Below, one piece after another: positions 33,262 to 41,788 of a stretch of 64,000 nucleotides of DNA. The notes below the pieces were generated by a model, which did not search any database, was not told the DNA's origin, and was given only the letters and a program-made list of their open reading frames with translations. Source of the DNA: Streptomyces antibioticus (lineage in GTDB: Bacteria; Actinomycetota; Actinomycetes; Streptomycetales; Streptomycetaceae); the NCBI RefSeq assembly GCF_002019855.1, contig NZ_CM007717.1, forward strand, positions 6,519,750 through 6,583,749. The letters are read 5' to 3'. Numbering within the stretch: position 1 is the stretch's first letter; every line of letters starts with the position of its first letter. A program made the position numbers and the translations under genes.

Positions 33262-34647
33262 ATGGCACCCGGCCTTCCTCCCGCCATGGACCGACCGCAC
33301 TTCATCGGCATCGGCGGCGCCGGGATGTCGGGGATCGCCAAGATCCTCGCGCAGCGCGGCGCCCGGGTGGCCGGCAGCGACGCCAAGGAGTCGGAGACGG
33401 CCGCCGCGCTGCGGGCCCTGGGCGCCACCGTGCACATCGGGCACGCGGCGGAGCACCTGGCCGACGACGCGAGCTGTGTCGTCGTCTCCTCGGCGATCCG
33501 GCAGGACAACCCCGAGCTGGCCCGCGCGGCCGAGCTGGGCGTCCCGGTCGTGCACCGCTCCGACGCGCTCGCCGCGCTGATGGACGGGCTGCGGCCGATC
33601 GCGGTCGCGGGCACCCACGGCAAGACGACCACCACCTCCATGCTGGCCGTCTCGCTGTCGGCGCTGGGCCGCCGCCCCTCCTACGCCATCGGCGGCGACC
33701 TGGACGCGCCCGGCTCCAACGCGCTGCACGGCGACGGCGAGATCTTCGTCGCCGAGGCGGACGAATCGGACCGCAGCTTCCACAAGTACGCCCCCGAGGT
33801 CGCGATCGTCCTCAACGTGGAGCTGGACCACCACGCCAACTACGCCTCGATGGACGAGATCTACGAGTCCTTCGAGACCTTCGCCGGCCGGATCGTGCCC
33901 GGCGGCACCCTGGTGATCTCCGCCGACCACGAGGGCGCGCGGGAACTGACCCGGCGCGTCGACGGCGTGCGCGTGGTGACGTACGGCGAGGCCGAGGACG
34001 CCGACGTCCGGGTGCTGTCCGTCGTACCGCAGGGCCTGAAGAGCCTGGTCACCGTCCTGCTGGACGGGCAGGAGATCACCTTCACGGTGTCCGTGCCGGG
34101 ACGCCACTACGCGCACAACGCCGTCGCCGCGCTGACCGCCGGTGTGGCCCTCGGCATCCCGGCCGGGGAACTCGCCCCCGCCCTCGCCGCCTACACCGGC
34201 GTCAAGCGCCGCCTCCAGCTCAAGGGCGAGGCCGCCGGCGTCCAGGTCATCGACTCCTACGCCCACCACCCCACCGAGATGACGGCCGACCTGGAGGCGA
34301 TGCGCGCGGCGGCCGGTGACGCCCGCATCCTGGTCGTCTTCCAGCCGCACCTGTTCTCCCGTACCCAGGAGCTGGGCAAGGAGATGGGCGAGTCCCTCAC
34401 CCTGGCCGACGCCTCCGTCGTCCTCGACATCTACCCGGCCCGCGAGGACCCGGTCCCCGGCGTCACCAGCGCCCTGATCATCGACGCCGCCCGGGCCGCG
34501 GGCGCGGACGTGACCCCGGTGCACGACAAGGGCGAGGTGCCGGACGTGGTCGCGGGAATGGCCAAGCCCGGTGATCTCGTTCTCACCATGGGCGCGGGCG
34601 ACGTGACCGACCTGGGCCCGCGCATCCTGGACCGTCTCGCACGGTAG
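33262..34647 (+). CDS. murC: UDP-N-acetylmuramate--L-alanine ligase
   Basis: A 461-residue cytoplasmic ligase adding L-alanine to UDP-MurNAc, ATP-dependent. It has the N-terminal FIGIGGAGMSGIAKILAQRG nucleotide fold, the ATP-binding AGTHGKTTTT (116-125), the Mur-ligase EADESD motif and the C-terminal DSYAHHPTEM signature. Length is normal. The ATG at 33262 (MAPGLPPAMD) has a GGAG site 6-8 nt upstream and was preferred over the ATG at 33226, which lacks one. As I recall, murC also stands away from the dcw cluster in S. coelicolor; msrB follows 24 bp downstream. Confidence 0.94.
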   Translation: MAPGLPPAMDRPHFIGIGGAGMSGIAKILAQRGARVAGSDAKESETAAALRALGATVHIGHAAEHLADDASCVVVSSAIRQDNPELARAAELGVPVVHRSDALAALMDGLRPIAVAGTHGKTTTTSMLAVSLSALGRRPSYAIGGDLDAPGSNALHGDGEIFVAEADESDRSFHKYAPEVAIVLNVELDHHANYASMDEIYESFETFAGRIVPGGTLVISADHEGARELTRRVDGVRVVTYGEAEDADVRVLSVVPQGLKSLVTVLLDGQEITFTVSVPGRHYAHNAVAALTAGVALGIPAGELAPALAAYTGVKRRLQLKGEAAGVQVIDSYAHHPTEMTADLEAMRAAAGDARILVVFQPHLFSRTQELGKEMGESLTLADASVVLDIYPAREDPVPGVTSALIIDAARAAGADVTPVHDKGEVPDVVAGMAKPGDLVLTMGAGDVTDLGPRILDRLAR

Positions 34648-34671
34648 TCCGCAGCAGAAGGGTTGAGGCTC

Positions 34672-35079
34672 ATGTCGTACGACGTCGAGAAGCCGGACGA
34701 GCAGTGGCGGGCGGAGCTGACGCCCGCCGAGTACGCCGTGCTCCGGCAGGCCGGCACGGAGCCCGCCTTCACCGGGGAGTACACCGACACCAAGACCAAG
34801 GGCGTGTACTCCTGCCGGGCGTGCGGCGCCGAACTGTTCACCTCCGACACCAAGTTCGCCTCGCACTGCGGCTGGCCGTCCTTCTACGACCCGAAGGACA
34901 CCGACGCGGTGGAGCTGATCGAGGACCGCTCCCACGGAATGGTCCGCACCGAGGTGCGGTGCGCGCGCTGCGGCTCGCACCTCGGGCACGTCTTCGCCGG
35001 GGAGGGCTACCCGACCCCGACCGACCAGCGGTACTGCATCAACAGCGTCTCGCTGCGGCTCGCGCCGGACGAGGGCTGA
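34672..35079 (+). CDS. msrB: Peptide methionine-(R)-S-oxide reductase
   Basis: A 135-residue zinc-containing MsrB, which reduces the R-epimer of methionine sulfoxide in oxidised proteins. Zinc ligands C48-C51 (CRAC) and C97-C100 (CARC), the HCGWPSFY segment with C66 and the catalytic C122 in RYCINSVS are all present. ATG at 34672 follows a GGTTGAGG site. Only 24 bp separate it from murC, so the two are probably co-transcribed. Confidence 0.95.
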   Translation: MSYDVEKPDEQWRAELTPAEYAVLRQAGTEPAFTGEYTDTKTKGVYSCRACGAELFTSDTKFASHCGWPSFYDPKDTDAVELIEDRSHGMVRTEVRCARCGSHLGHVFAGEGYPTPTDQRYCINSVSLRLAPDEG

Positions 35080-35116
35080 GGCCCGCGCCCCGGGTGGCGT
35101 TGTCCAGAGGTGACGC

Positions 35117-36139
35117 TCACAGGTGCCGCCGCTGCACCAGCGCCGAGAGCACCAGCATCCCGGGCAGCAGCGGCACCCACACCGTCAGCGTGCGGTAGCC
35201 GATGACGGTGGCCGTGGCCAGGGCCAGCGGGGCGCCGTACCCGGCCAGCGCCAGCACCAGGGCCGCGTCCACCGGACCGATCCCGCCCGGCGCCGGGACG
35301 GCACCGGCCGCGGTGCTCGCCGCGAGGAACGCGAAGAGCAGCTCGGGCCAGCTCAGGGGCAGCCCGAGCGCCTTCCCCACCGACGCCACCACACACGCCT
35401 GGATCAGCGGCGCCGCCAGCGCCCCGCCCCACAGCGGCACGAACCTGGCCGGACGGGTGTGCAGCCGGCGGACGTCGGTGAGGGCCGTGCGCACGAACCC
35501 CAGCGCGGGGCCGCGCAGCGGCCGGACCACGCCGACCAGCAGCGCGCCCACCGCGGGCGCCAGCACGATCCCCACGGCGGCCAGCAGCAGGGCGCGGTCG
35601 TCGGGGATGAGCGCCGCCACCGGGGCCATGAAGAGGAAGGCGAGCACCAGAGGTGTCTTCGCCAATGCCCTGACCAGCGAGTACAGCCCGATCGACGCGG
35701 TCGCGCGGGCCAGCGGGACGCCCTGCCGCTGGAGGAAGCGGACGGTGACCGCGTGGGCGCCGAGGCTCGCGGGCAGGACGTGGTTCGCGGCGCCCGCGGC
35801 GATCTGGGAGGCGACCAGCAGACCCGGTGGCAGCCGGTCCTGGATCGCGCCCTGCCGGACACAGGCGGCGGCGACCGCGCCGAGGTAGGTGAAGAAGAGC
35901 CCGGCCAGCAGCCACCACGGGTCGGCGGTGGCCAGCCGCGTGGTGCCGTCGCGCACGGCGTGCCAGTCGACGGCCGCCCACACCCCGAGATACAGCAGCG
36001 GGAGCAGGCTGAGGGCGTACCGGGCGAGGGTGGCGCCGGGAAGCGCGGGGGAGGGGGCCGGGGGTTCCGACGGCGGGGGGACCGGCGGGGCCGCGGCGGT
36101 GCCGGTGGCGGTGTCGAGCGGGAGCGGGAGCGGGGTCAC
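35117..36139 (-). CDS. Flippase-like UPF0104/LPG-synthase-type membrane protein
   Basis: A 340-residue membrane protein with seven to eight helices, matching the lysylphosphatidylglycerol synthetase transmembrane (UPF0104/AglD2) family without the aminoacyl-transferase domain. Typical elements are the N-P-rich AANHVLPASLGAHAVTVRFL helix and AAGAVPAPGGIGPVDAALVL. Family members are candidates for lipid flipping. The N-terminal 35 residues are Pro-rich. GTG start with GGAAGG ~10 nt upstream. Convergent with msrB. Confidence 0.8.
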   Translation of the reverse strand: MTPLPLPLDTATGTAAAPPVPPPSEPPAPSPALPGATLARYALSLLPLLYLGVWAAVDWHAVRDGTTRLATADPWWLLAGLFFTYLGAVAAACVRQGAIQDRLPPGLLVASQIAAGAANHVLPASLGAHAVTVRFLQRQGVPLARATASIGLYSLVRALAKTPLVLAFLFMAPVAALIPDDRALLLAAVGIVLAPAVGALLVGVVRPLRGPALGFVRTALTDVRRLHTRPARFVPLWGGALAAPLIQACVVASVGKALGLPLSWPELLFAFLAASTAAGAVPAPGGIGPVDAALVLALAGYGAPLALATATVIGYRTLTVWVPLLPGMLVLSALVQRRHL

Positions 36140-36441
36140 GGCGCACGTCGTCCTTCCACGTCACGTGTCCGCACGCGGCAGCGGTGACGGATCAGGCCCT
36201 GAGCGGGGAGGCGGGGCGACAGGCAGGGGGTGGAGGTGGCAGGCGGGGGGCAGCGGGCAGAGGCTGGCAGGCAGGGGGCGGCGGGCAGGGGCTGGCAGGC
36301 AGGGGGCGGTGGAGCGGCGGGGAACGCGGGAGAACATCCCCTCCGCGCGTGACGGCGCGGTGTCCGCAGTCCGACGGCACGCGGGCGGAGGGGCGAAGGG
36401 GTACGGCGACGCTGTGAGAGTTCTGCCCGTGCCCCCGCGCG
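36140..36441. other. Intergenic region with G-rich tandem repeats
   Basis: About 300 bp between the flippase-like gene start and the kinase stop. It contains 28-bp G-rich imperfect tandem repeats (36235-36309). Short frames here are Arg/Gly or Pro-only and not credible as genes. Confidence 0.5.
36235..36309. repeat. 28-bp imperfect tandem repeat, two to three copies
   Basis: The 20-nt core GGCTGGCAGGCAGGGGGCGG occurs at 36262-36281 and 36290-36309, exactly 28 bp apart, with a degenerate third copy starting near 36235. The plus strand is almost free of T and very G-rich, so a G-quadruplex is conceivable. Confidence 0.7.
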
Positions 36442-37902
36442 CTACGCCCCCGGCCCGCCCAGCGGCAGCGTCACCGTGAACACCGTCGCCCCCGGCCCGC
36501 CGTCCAGGTCCAGGGTGCCGCCGTGGGCCTGGACCAGGGAGCGGGCCACGGACAGCCCGAGGCCGCTGCCCCCGCGGTCCCGGCTGCGGGCCTTGTCGAC
36601 GCGGTAGAAGCGGTCGAAGACCTGGTCGCGGTCGCCCGGCGGGATCCCGGGACCCCGGTCGGCGACCCGCACCCGTGCCGTGCCGCCGGCGGCCAGCACG
36701 CCGACCGAGACCGGGGTGCCGGGCGGGGTGTGCACGGCCGCGTTGGTGAGCAGGTTGTCCAGCACCTGGCGGACCCGGTGCGGATCGAGCCGCAGCCGGA
36801 CCGAGGCCGGGCCCGGCAGGACCGTCAGCGGGTGGCCGTGATGGCCGGCCCGGAACGCGTCGGCCGCCTGCCCGACCAGGTCCACCAGATCGGTGTCCGC
36901 CATCCGCAGCGGGGCGGCGTCCACCTCGGCCGCGTCCAGCCGCGCGAGCAGCAGCAGATCGTCGAGGAGGAACCCCATCCGGGCGGCCTCGGCGCGCAGC
37001 CGGGCCAGATGCCGCTCCCGCTCCTCGGGCGCGTTGGCGGCCGCGTACTGGAACAGGTCGGCGTAGCCGCGGACCGACATCAGGGGCGTGCGCAGTTCGT
37101 GCGAGGCGTCCGCGACGAACCGCCGCAGCCGCTGCCCCGCCTCCGCGCGCACGGCCAGGGAGGCGTCGATGTGCTCCAGCATCGTGTTGAACGCCGTCCG
37201 CAGCTCCTCCACCTCGGGCCCGCCGCCCGGCGCCTCCGCGCGCAGCGGCAGCCGGGACGCCGACTCGGACAGGTCGTGCGAGGCGATGCCGTGCGCGGTG
37301 CGCGCCATGTCGCTCAGCGGCTGGAGACCACGCCGCAGCATCGCCCGGCCGAACACCACCAGGGCCAGCAGCGCCAGACCGAAGATCACCACCTGGATCG
37401 TGACGAGCATCCGCACGGTGTCCTCGATGCCGTCCAGCGGCGCGCCGCTGACCAGGATCACCCCGGGCTCCACCTCACAGGCCCGCAGCCGGTACCCGCC
37501 CTCGCCGTCGAGGTGCGCGGTGCGCAGCACCTCGGTGCCGGTGGCGGTCCGCTCACGGGCCAGGGCGGTGAGCACACCGACGTCCTCGGGGACATCGGCC
37601 GGGTCCTCCGGCCCGCGCAGCACGGGGACGCCGCCCCGGACGTCGTACACCGCGTAGTACCACCTGTAGTACTTCTTGCCGGCGAGCGTGCCGGAGTCCG
37701 CGATGCTCTTGGACTGGGCGACCTGCGCGAGCTTGAGCTGGTCGTCGAGCTGCGCCGACAGATAGTCCCGCATGTACGTCGTCAGGGCGGTGCCCACCAC
37801 GGCGAACACCACCAGCGCGAGCGCGCCGAGACCCAGCGCGAGCCGGGTGCCGAGCCGGAGCCGCCGGTACGACCGGCGCAGGCCCCTGAGGCCGCCGCTC
37901 AT
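36442..37902 (-). CDS. Sensor histidine kinase, OmpR-partner type
   Basis: A 486-residue membrane kinase with a helix at ~20-44, an extracytoplasmic sensor of ~125 residues and a second helix at ~172-195. A HAMP domain follows, then HisKA with the phospho-acceptor in ASHELRTPL, and HATPase_c with DNLLTNAAVHT (N box), RVADRGPGIPP (G1) and GGSGLGLSVA (G2). It is coupled to the response regulator by an ATGA overlap. The unit diverges from the ferric-reductase-like and FMN-binding genes, so it may control them. The signal is unknown; two cysteines are not evident in the sensor loop. Confidence 0.92.
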   Translation of the reverse strand: MSGGLRGLRRSYRRLRLGTRLALGLGALALVVFAVVGTALTTYMRDYLSAQLDDQLKLAQVAQSKSIADSGTLAGKKYYRWYYAVYDVRGGVPVLRGPEDPADVPEDVGVLTALARERTATGTEVLRTAHLDGEGGYRLRACEVEPGVILVSGAPLDGIEDTVRMLVTIQVVIFGLALLALVVFGRAMLRRGLQPLSDMARTAHGIASHDLSESASRLPLRAEAPGGGPEVEELRTAFNTMLEHIDASLAVRAEAGQRLRRFVADASHELRTPLMSVRGYADLFQYAAANAPEERERHLARLRAEAARMGFLLDDLLLLARLDAAEVDAAPLRMADTDLVDLVGQAADAFRAGHHGHPLTVLPGPASVRLRLDPHRVRQVLDNLLTNAAVHTPPGTPVSVGVLAAGGTARVRVADRGPGIPPGDRDQVFDRFYRVDKARSRDRGGSGLGLSVARSLVQAHGGTLDLDGGPGATVFTVTLPLGGPGA

Positions 37903-38591
37903 TCGGACGCCTGGCGTATCGCGTACCCGAAGCCGCGGACCGTCCGGATCAGCGGGTCCTCGCCGGTCGCGTCGAGCTTGCGGCGCAGCCGGCTGACGAC
38001 CAGTTCCACCACGTTGGAGCGACCGCCGAAGCCGTACTCCCAGACATGGTCGAGGATCTGCGCCTTGGTGAGGACGGTCGGCGATCTGCGCATCAGATAG
38101 CGCAGCACCTCGTACTCGGTCGGGGTCAGGGTGAGGGGCCGTCCGGCGCGGCGCACCTCGCGGGTGTCCTCGTCCATGGTCAGGTCCGCCACCCGCAGGA
38201 CCGAGCGCTGGAAGGCGGGCCCGGCGCTGCGCCGCAGCACCGTCCGCAGCCGCGCCATCAACTCCTCCACCGCGAACGGCTTCACCAGGTAGTCGTCACC
38301 GCCGCGGGTCAGTCCCGCCACCCGGTCGGCCACCCCGTCGCGGGCGGTGAGGAACACCACCGGCACCATCGTGCCGGAGCGCCGCAGCCGGTCCAGGACA
38401 CCGAAGCCGTCGAGGTCGGGCAGCATCAGGTCGAGCACCACGATGTCCGGACGGAACTCCGCGGCGCGGCGCAGCGCCTCCTCGCCCGAGTTCGCGGTGA
38501 CGGCGTCCCAGCCCTCGTAGCGGGCGACCGTCGCCACGAGGTCGGCGATCGGCGGGTCGTCGTCCACGACGAGGAGTCGTACTTTTTCCAC
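37899..38591 (-). CDS. Response regulator, OmpR/PhoB family
   Basis: A 230-residue regulator with a receiver domain (DDD near residue 9-11, phospho-acceptor in VVLDLMLPDLDG, lysine in LVKPF) and a winged-helix DNA-binding domain (about 130-228, with LTPTEYEVLRYLM and RTVRGFGYAIR). It starts at GTG without a Shine-Dalgarno; CAGTAT lies 6 nt upstream, suggesting a leaderless transcript. The likely binding site is an 11-bp direct repeat in the shared upstream region. Confidence 0.92.
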   Translation of the reverse strand: MEKVRLLVVDDDPPIADLVATVARYEGWDAVTANSGEEALRRAAEFRPDIVVLDLMLPDLDGFGVLDRLRRSGTMVPVVFLTARDGVADRVAGLTRGGDDYLVKPFAVEELMARLRTVLRRSAGPAFQRSVLRVADLTMDEDTREVRRAGRPLTLTPTEYEVLRYLMRRSPTVLTKAQILDHVWEYGFGGRSNVVELVVSRLRRKLDATGEDPLIRTVRGFGYAIRQASE

Positions 38592-38597
38592 CCGCCC

Positions 38598-38603
38598 ATA
38601 CTG
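38598..38603 (-). promoter_or_regulatory. -10 box for the two-component operon
   Basis: CAGTAT on the minus strand ends 6 nt before the GTG start of the response regulator, consistent with a leaderless mRNA. It is a weak match (CA instead of TA). Confidence 0.3.
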
Positions 38604-38673
38604 CGCCACCGGCCCCGGACCGCAGCAGCCCCGTCCGCCGCCCGCCGAAGATCGATACGCCTTTGAAAGTCGT

Positions 38674-38695
38674 ACGACAGGAAAACGACAGCGAA
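38674..38695 (+). promoter_or_regulatory. 11-bp direct repeat, candidate OmpR-type binding site
   Basis: ACGACAGGAAA and ACGACAGCGAA follow each other directly with an 11-bp period, the helical-turn spacing favoured by OmpR-family dimers. The site lies between the divergent two-component operon and the ferric-reductase-like gene, suitable for control of both. Confidence 0.5.
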
Positions 38696-38755
38696 GCACG
38701 GCGAAGCTCGGGTTCCGAGGATCTGAACGAGGATCCGATCAAGGAGCTTCCTCCC

Positions 38756-40102
38756 GTGACGACCGTCCCCACCGCCCCGTCGCCGCCCGTGTCCCCCACC
38801 TCGGTACGGCCCGCAGCCGTGGCCCGCACCGGCCTGTACGCGCTGCTCGCGGCGAACGCCGCCGTCGTGACCCTCCTCGCCGTCCAGGCGGGCTTCGCCT
38901 CCAACGCACTCGTCGTCATCGGCCGGTTCGCCGGGCTGTACGGCGCCCTGCTCATGGCGTTCCAACTGCTGCTGGTCGCCCGGCTGCCCTGGCTCGACCG
39001 CCGCATCGGCATGGACCGGCTGACGAACTGGCACCGCTGGACCGGCTTCGGCCTGCTCTGGACGCTGGTCGCACACCTGGTGTTCATCACCTTCGGATAC
39101 GCCCGGTCCTCGTCGCTGGACCCGGTGAGCGAGCTCGTCGACCTGGCCGAGACCGTCGAGGGCGTGCTGCGCGCCACCGTCGCGACGGCGCTGATCCTGG
39201 TCGTCGGCGCCGTCTCCGCCCGCCGGGCCCGCCGCCGACTGGCCTACGAGACCTGGCACTTCATCCATCTCTACACCTACGCCGCCGTGGTCCTGGCCTT
39301 CACCCACCAGGTCGCCGTCGGGACGACCTTCACCGCGTCGGCCGCCGCCACGGCGTACTGGTACACCCTGTGGATCACGGCCGGGGCGGCACTGGTGACC
39401 GGCCGGCTGCTGCTGCCGCTGCGCCGCAACCTCCGCCACCGGCTGCGCGTCGAGGCCGTCGTCCCCGAGAACGACCAGGTGGTGTCCGTGTACATCACCG
39501 GACGGCACCTGGACCGACTGCCCGCCCGGGCCGGCCAGTTCTTCCTGTGGCGGTTCCTGACCAGGGACCGCTGGTGGCAGGCGAATCCGTACTCCCTGTC
39601 GGCCGCGCCCGACGGCACCCGGCTGCGGCTCACCGTGAAGGCGGCCGGTGCCGGTTCCGCGTCCCTGCGCCATCTGCGGCCCGGCACCCGGGTGTTCGCC
39701 GAGGGACCCTACGGCGCGTTCACCGCGCTGCACCGCACCCGACCCGCCTCCCTGCTCATCGCCGGCGGGGTCGGCGTCACGCCGGTCCGGGCGCTCCTGG
39801 AGGAGATCGACGGGCATGCCGTGGTGGTCCACCGGGTGGCAGCGGAGCGGGACGCCGTGCTCCACGACGAACTGCGTCAACTGGCCCTCGCCAAGGGCGC
39901 CGACCTGCACCTGGTCACCGGGCCGCCGGTGCCGGACCGGCTGGGTCCGCGCGAACTGGCCGCGCTGGTACCGGACATCGCCGAACGGGACGTCTTCCTG
40001 TGCGGGCCGCCGCCGATGATGACCGCGGTCCTCGGCACCCTGCGCGAACTGGGCGTGCCCGCGCGGCAGATCCACTTCGAACGCTTCAGCCTGGCCGGAT
40101 GA
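38756..40102 (+). CDS. Ferric reductase-like transmembrane flavoprotein with FAD/NAD(P) reductase domain
   Basis: A 448-residue protein. The N-terminal half has six helices of the ferric-reductase type with histidines suitable for haem b (NWHRWTGF, VAHLVF, WHFIHL and THQV). The C-terminal half is a ferredoxin-NADP reductase module: FAD segment ANPYSLSAAP, the GGVGVTPVRALLEEI nucleotide fold and CGPPPMM. It moves electrons from NAD(P)H across the membrane. GTG start at 38756 follows AAGGAG by 9 nt, preferred over an in-frame TTG further upstream. The FMN-binding gene follows after 19 bp and may receive the electrons. Confidence 0.9.
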   Translation: MTTVPTAPSPPVSPTSVRPAAVARTGLYALLAANAAVVTLLAVQAGFASNALVVIGRFAGLYGALLMAFQLLLVARLPWLDRRIGMDRLTNWHRWTGFGLLWTLVAHLVFITFGYARSSSLDPVSELVDLAETVEGVLRATVATALILVVGAVSARRARRRLAYETWHFIHLYTYAAVVLAFTHQVAVGTTFTASAAATAYWYTLWITAGAALVTGRLLLPLRRNLRHRLRVEAVVPENDQVVSVYITGRHLDRLPARAGQFFLWRFLTRDRWWQANPYSLSAAPDGTRLRLTVKAAGAGSASLRHLRPGTRVFAEGPYGAFTALHRTRPASLLIAGGVGVTPVRALLEEIDGHAVVVHRVAAERDAVLHDELRQLALAKGADLHLVTGPPVPDRLGPRELAALVPDIAERDVFLCGPPPMMTAVLGTLRELGVPARQIHFERFSLAG

Positions 40103-40121
40103 AACAGGGAGAAACAGCACC

Positions 40122-40508
40122 GTGAAGCGAGCTTTGCCCGTCCTGGTCCTGTCCGTGGCGGGACTGATCCCCGTCTGGCGCTACGAGCCGTCGGCCCCTG
40201 CCGCGTCGTCCGTCTCCGTGGACCCTGCGGAGGGAAGCGCCACCGCCGGGGACACCGTCACCGGGACGACCGTCCGCACCGAAAAGGGCGACGTCCAGGT
40301 CCAGTTGACCTACGACGGGGACACGATCACGGCCGTGAGGCTGCTCAAGCAGCCGGACCATCCGCAGACCGCGGCCGCCGTGCCCCGGCTGATCGCGGCG
40401 ACCCTGGAGGCGCAGAGCGCGGACATCGACACGGTGTCCGGCGCGACGGTCACCAGCGACGGCTACCGGGAGTCCCTCCAGGCCGCGATCGACGCGCGGG
40501 GCGCCTGA
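40122..40508 (+). CDS. FMN-binding domain protein, extracytoplasmic
   Basis: A 128-residue protein with an N-terminal signal or membrane anchor (LPVLVLSVAGLIPVW) and an FMN-binding domain. The DTVSGATVTSDGY motif contains the threonine (T109) that ApbE-type transferases covalently flavinylate. It probably accepts electrons from the adjacent ferric-reductase-like protein outside the membrane. No apbE gene is in the window. GTG start with GGGAG about 10 nt upstream. Confidence 0.88.
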   Translation: MKRALPVLVLSVAGLIPVWRYEPSAPAASSVSVDPAEGSATAGDTVTGTTVRTEKGDVQVQLTYDGDTITAVRLLKQPDHPQTAAAVPRLIAATLEAQSADIDTVSGATVTSDGYRESLQAAIDARGA

Positions 40509-40545
40509 CCCGTCTCCCGTCAAAACCCCCGCAACACAAGCGGTC

Positions 40546-40551
40546 TAGACT
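40546..40551 (+). promoter_or_regulatory. Possible -10 box of the quaternary-amine ABC operon
   Basis: TAGACT, within the palindromic context GGTCTAGACT, lies ~75 bp before the TTG start of the ATPase gene. No good -35 box is visible, so this is tentative. Confidence 0.3.
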
Positions 40552-40624
40552 CTCCCCGCAACGGCTCGAACTCAGATGGCCGAGAACGGGCGGATCGTGG
40601 CAGACCCGAAGGGCGTTCGGCGTT

Positions 40625-41788
40625 TTGATACGGATAGATTCAGTCACCAAGCGGTACCCGGACGGCACGGTGGCGGTGGACCGGCTCTCCCTGGAGATAC
40701 CGGACCGCGCGATCACCGTCCTCGTCGGCCCCTCGGGATGCGGCAAGACCACGACACTGCGGATGATCAACCGGATGGTGGAACCCAGCGAGGGCACCAT
40801 CTCCATCGACGGCCAGGACACCCGGCAGCAGCCGGTCAACAACCTGCGCCGGTCGATGGGTTACGTCATCCAGAACGCCGGGCTCTTCCAGCACCGCACG
40901 ATCGTCGACAACATCGCCACCGTGCCCCGGCTGCTGGGCTGGAGCAAGGACAAGTCCCGTGCCAGGGCACGGGAGTTGATGGAGCGCGTCGGCCTCGACG
41001 CCTCGTTGGCCAAGCGCTACCCCTACCAGCTCTCCGGGGGCCAGCAGCAGCGCGTCGGCGTGGCGCGGGCGCTCGCCGCGGATCCGCCGGTGCTGCTGAT
41101 GGACGAGCCGTTCTCCGCCGTCGACCCCATCGTCCGCAAGGGTCTCCAGGACGAACTTCTGCGCATTCAGGCAGAGTTGGGCAAGACGATCGTCTTCGTC
41201 ACGCATGACATCGACGAGGCGGTCAAGCTCGGCACCATGGTCGCCGTACTGCGCACCGGCGGCCGGCTCGCGCAGTTCGCGCCGCCCGCCGAGCTGCTCT
41301 CCCAGCCGGCCGACGCGTTCGTCGAGGACTTCCTCGGCGCCGACCGCGGCATCCGGCGCCTGTCGTTCTTCTCCTCCGCCGGACTCGACCTGCTGACCAC
41401 GCCGATCGTCGCCGTCGACGCGAGCGCCGCGCAGATCGCCGCCCGCACCTCCGACGACGTCCCCTACCTCCTCGTCACCGACCTGGACGGCAGGCCGCTC
41501 GGCTGGAGCGAGCCGCGGGAGCTGACCGCCGGGGACGTCGACACCGGCCGACTGCTGCCCTACGGGCGGCCGTTCGTCGCCGGGCGGGACTCGCTGCGGG
41601 CCGCGCTGGACTGCGCGGTGCTCTCCCCGACCGGCTGGGCGGTCGCCGTCGACGGCGAGGGACGGGCCGCCGGTGTCGTCTCCCAGACGGCCATCGGCGA
41701 GGCGATCCGCGGCGCCCACGCCACCGAGACGGATGCCGCCGACGCCCTCGCGGAGCGGCCCGCCGCCGTGCAGAAGGCCGCCTGGTGA
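40625..41788 (+). CDS. Glycine betaine/choline/carnitine-type ABC transporter ATPase
   Basis: A 387-residue ATPase of the OpuCA/ProV (QAT) family. Walker A is GPSGCGKTT (35-43), the signature is LSGGQQQRVGVARAL, and Walker B is VLLMDEPFSAVDP, followed by a histidine switch VTHD. A C-terminal ~130-residue extension corresponds to the CBS-like regulatory region of OpuCA. It starts at TTG; no ATG or GTG fits better. It overlaps the first permease gene (GTGA). It energises uptake of quaternary ammonium compounds such as glycine betaine; the exact substrate is unknown. Confidence 0.9.
   Translation: MIRIDSVTKRYPDGTVAVDRLSLEIPDRAITVLVGPSGCGKTTTLRMINRMVEPSEGTISIDGQDTRQQPVNNLRRSMGYVIQNAGLFQHRTIVDNIATVPRLLGWSKDKSRARARELMERVGLDASLAKRYPYQLSGGQQQRVGVARALAADPPVLLMDEPFSAVDPIVRKGLQDELLRIQAELGKTIVFVTHDIDEAVKLGTMVAVLRTGGRLAQFAPPAELLSQPADAFVEDFLGADRGIRRLSFFSSAGLDLLTTPIVAVDASAAQIAARTSDDVPYLLVTDLDGRPLGWSEPRELTAGDVDTGRLLPYGRPFVAGRDSLRAALDCAVLSPTGWAVAVDGEGRAAGVVSQTAIGEAIRGAHATETDAADALAERPAAVQKAAW

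Noticed and set aside
36184..36417. 77-residue Gly/Arg-rich frame in the repeat region
   Set aside because: It consists of translated G-rich tandem repeats, with no start context and no conserved motif.
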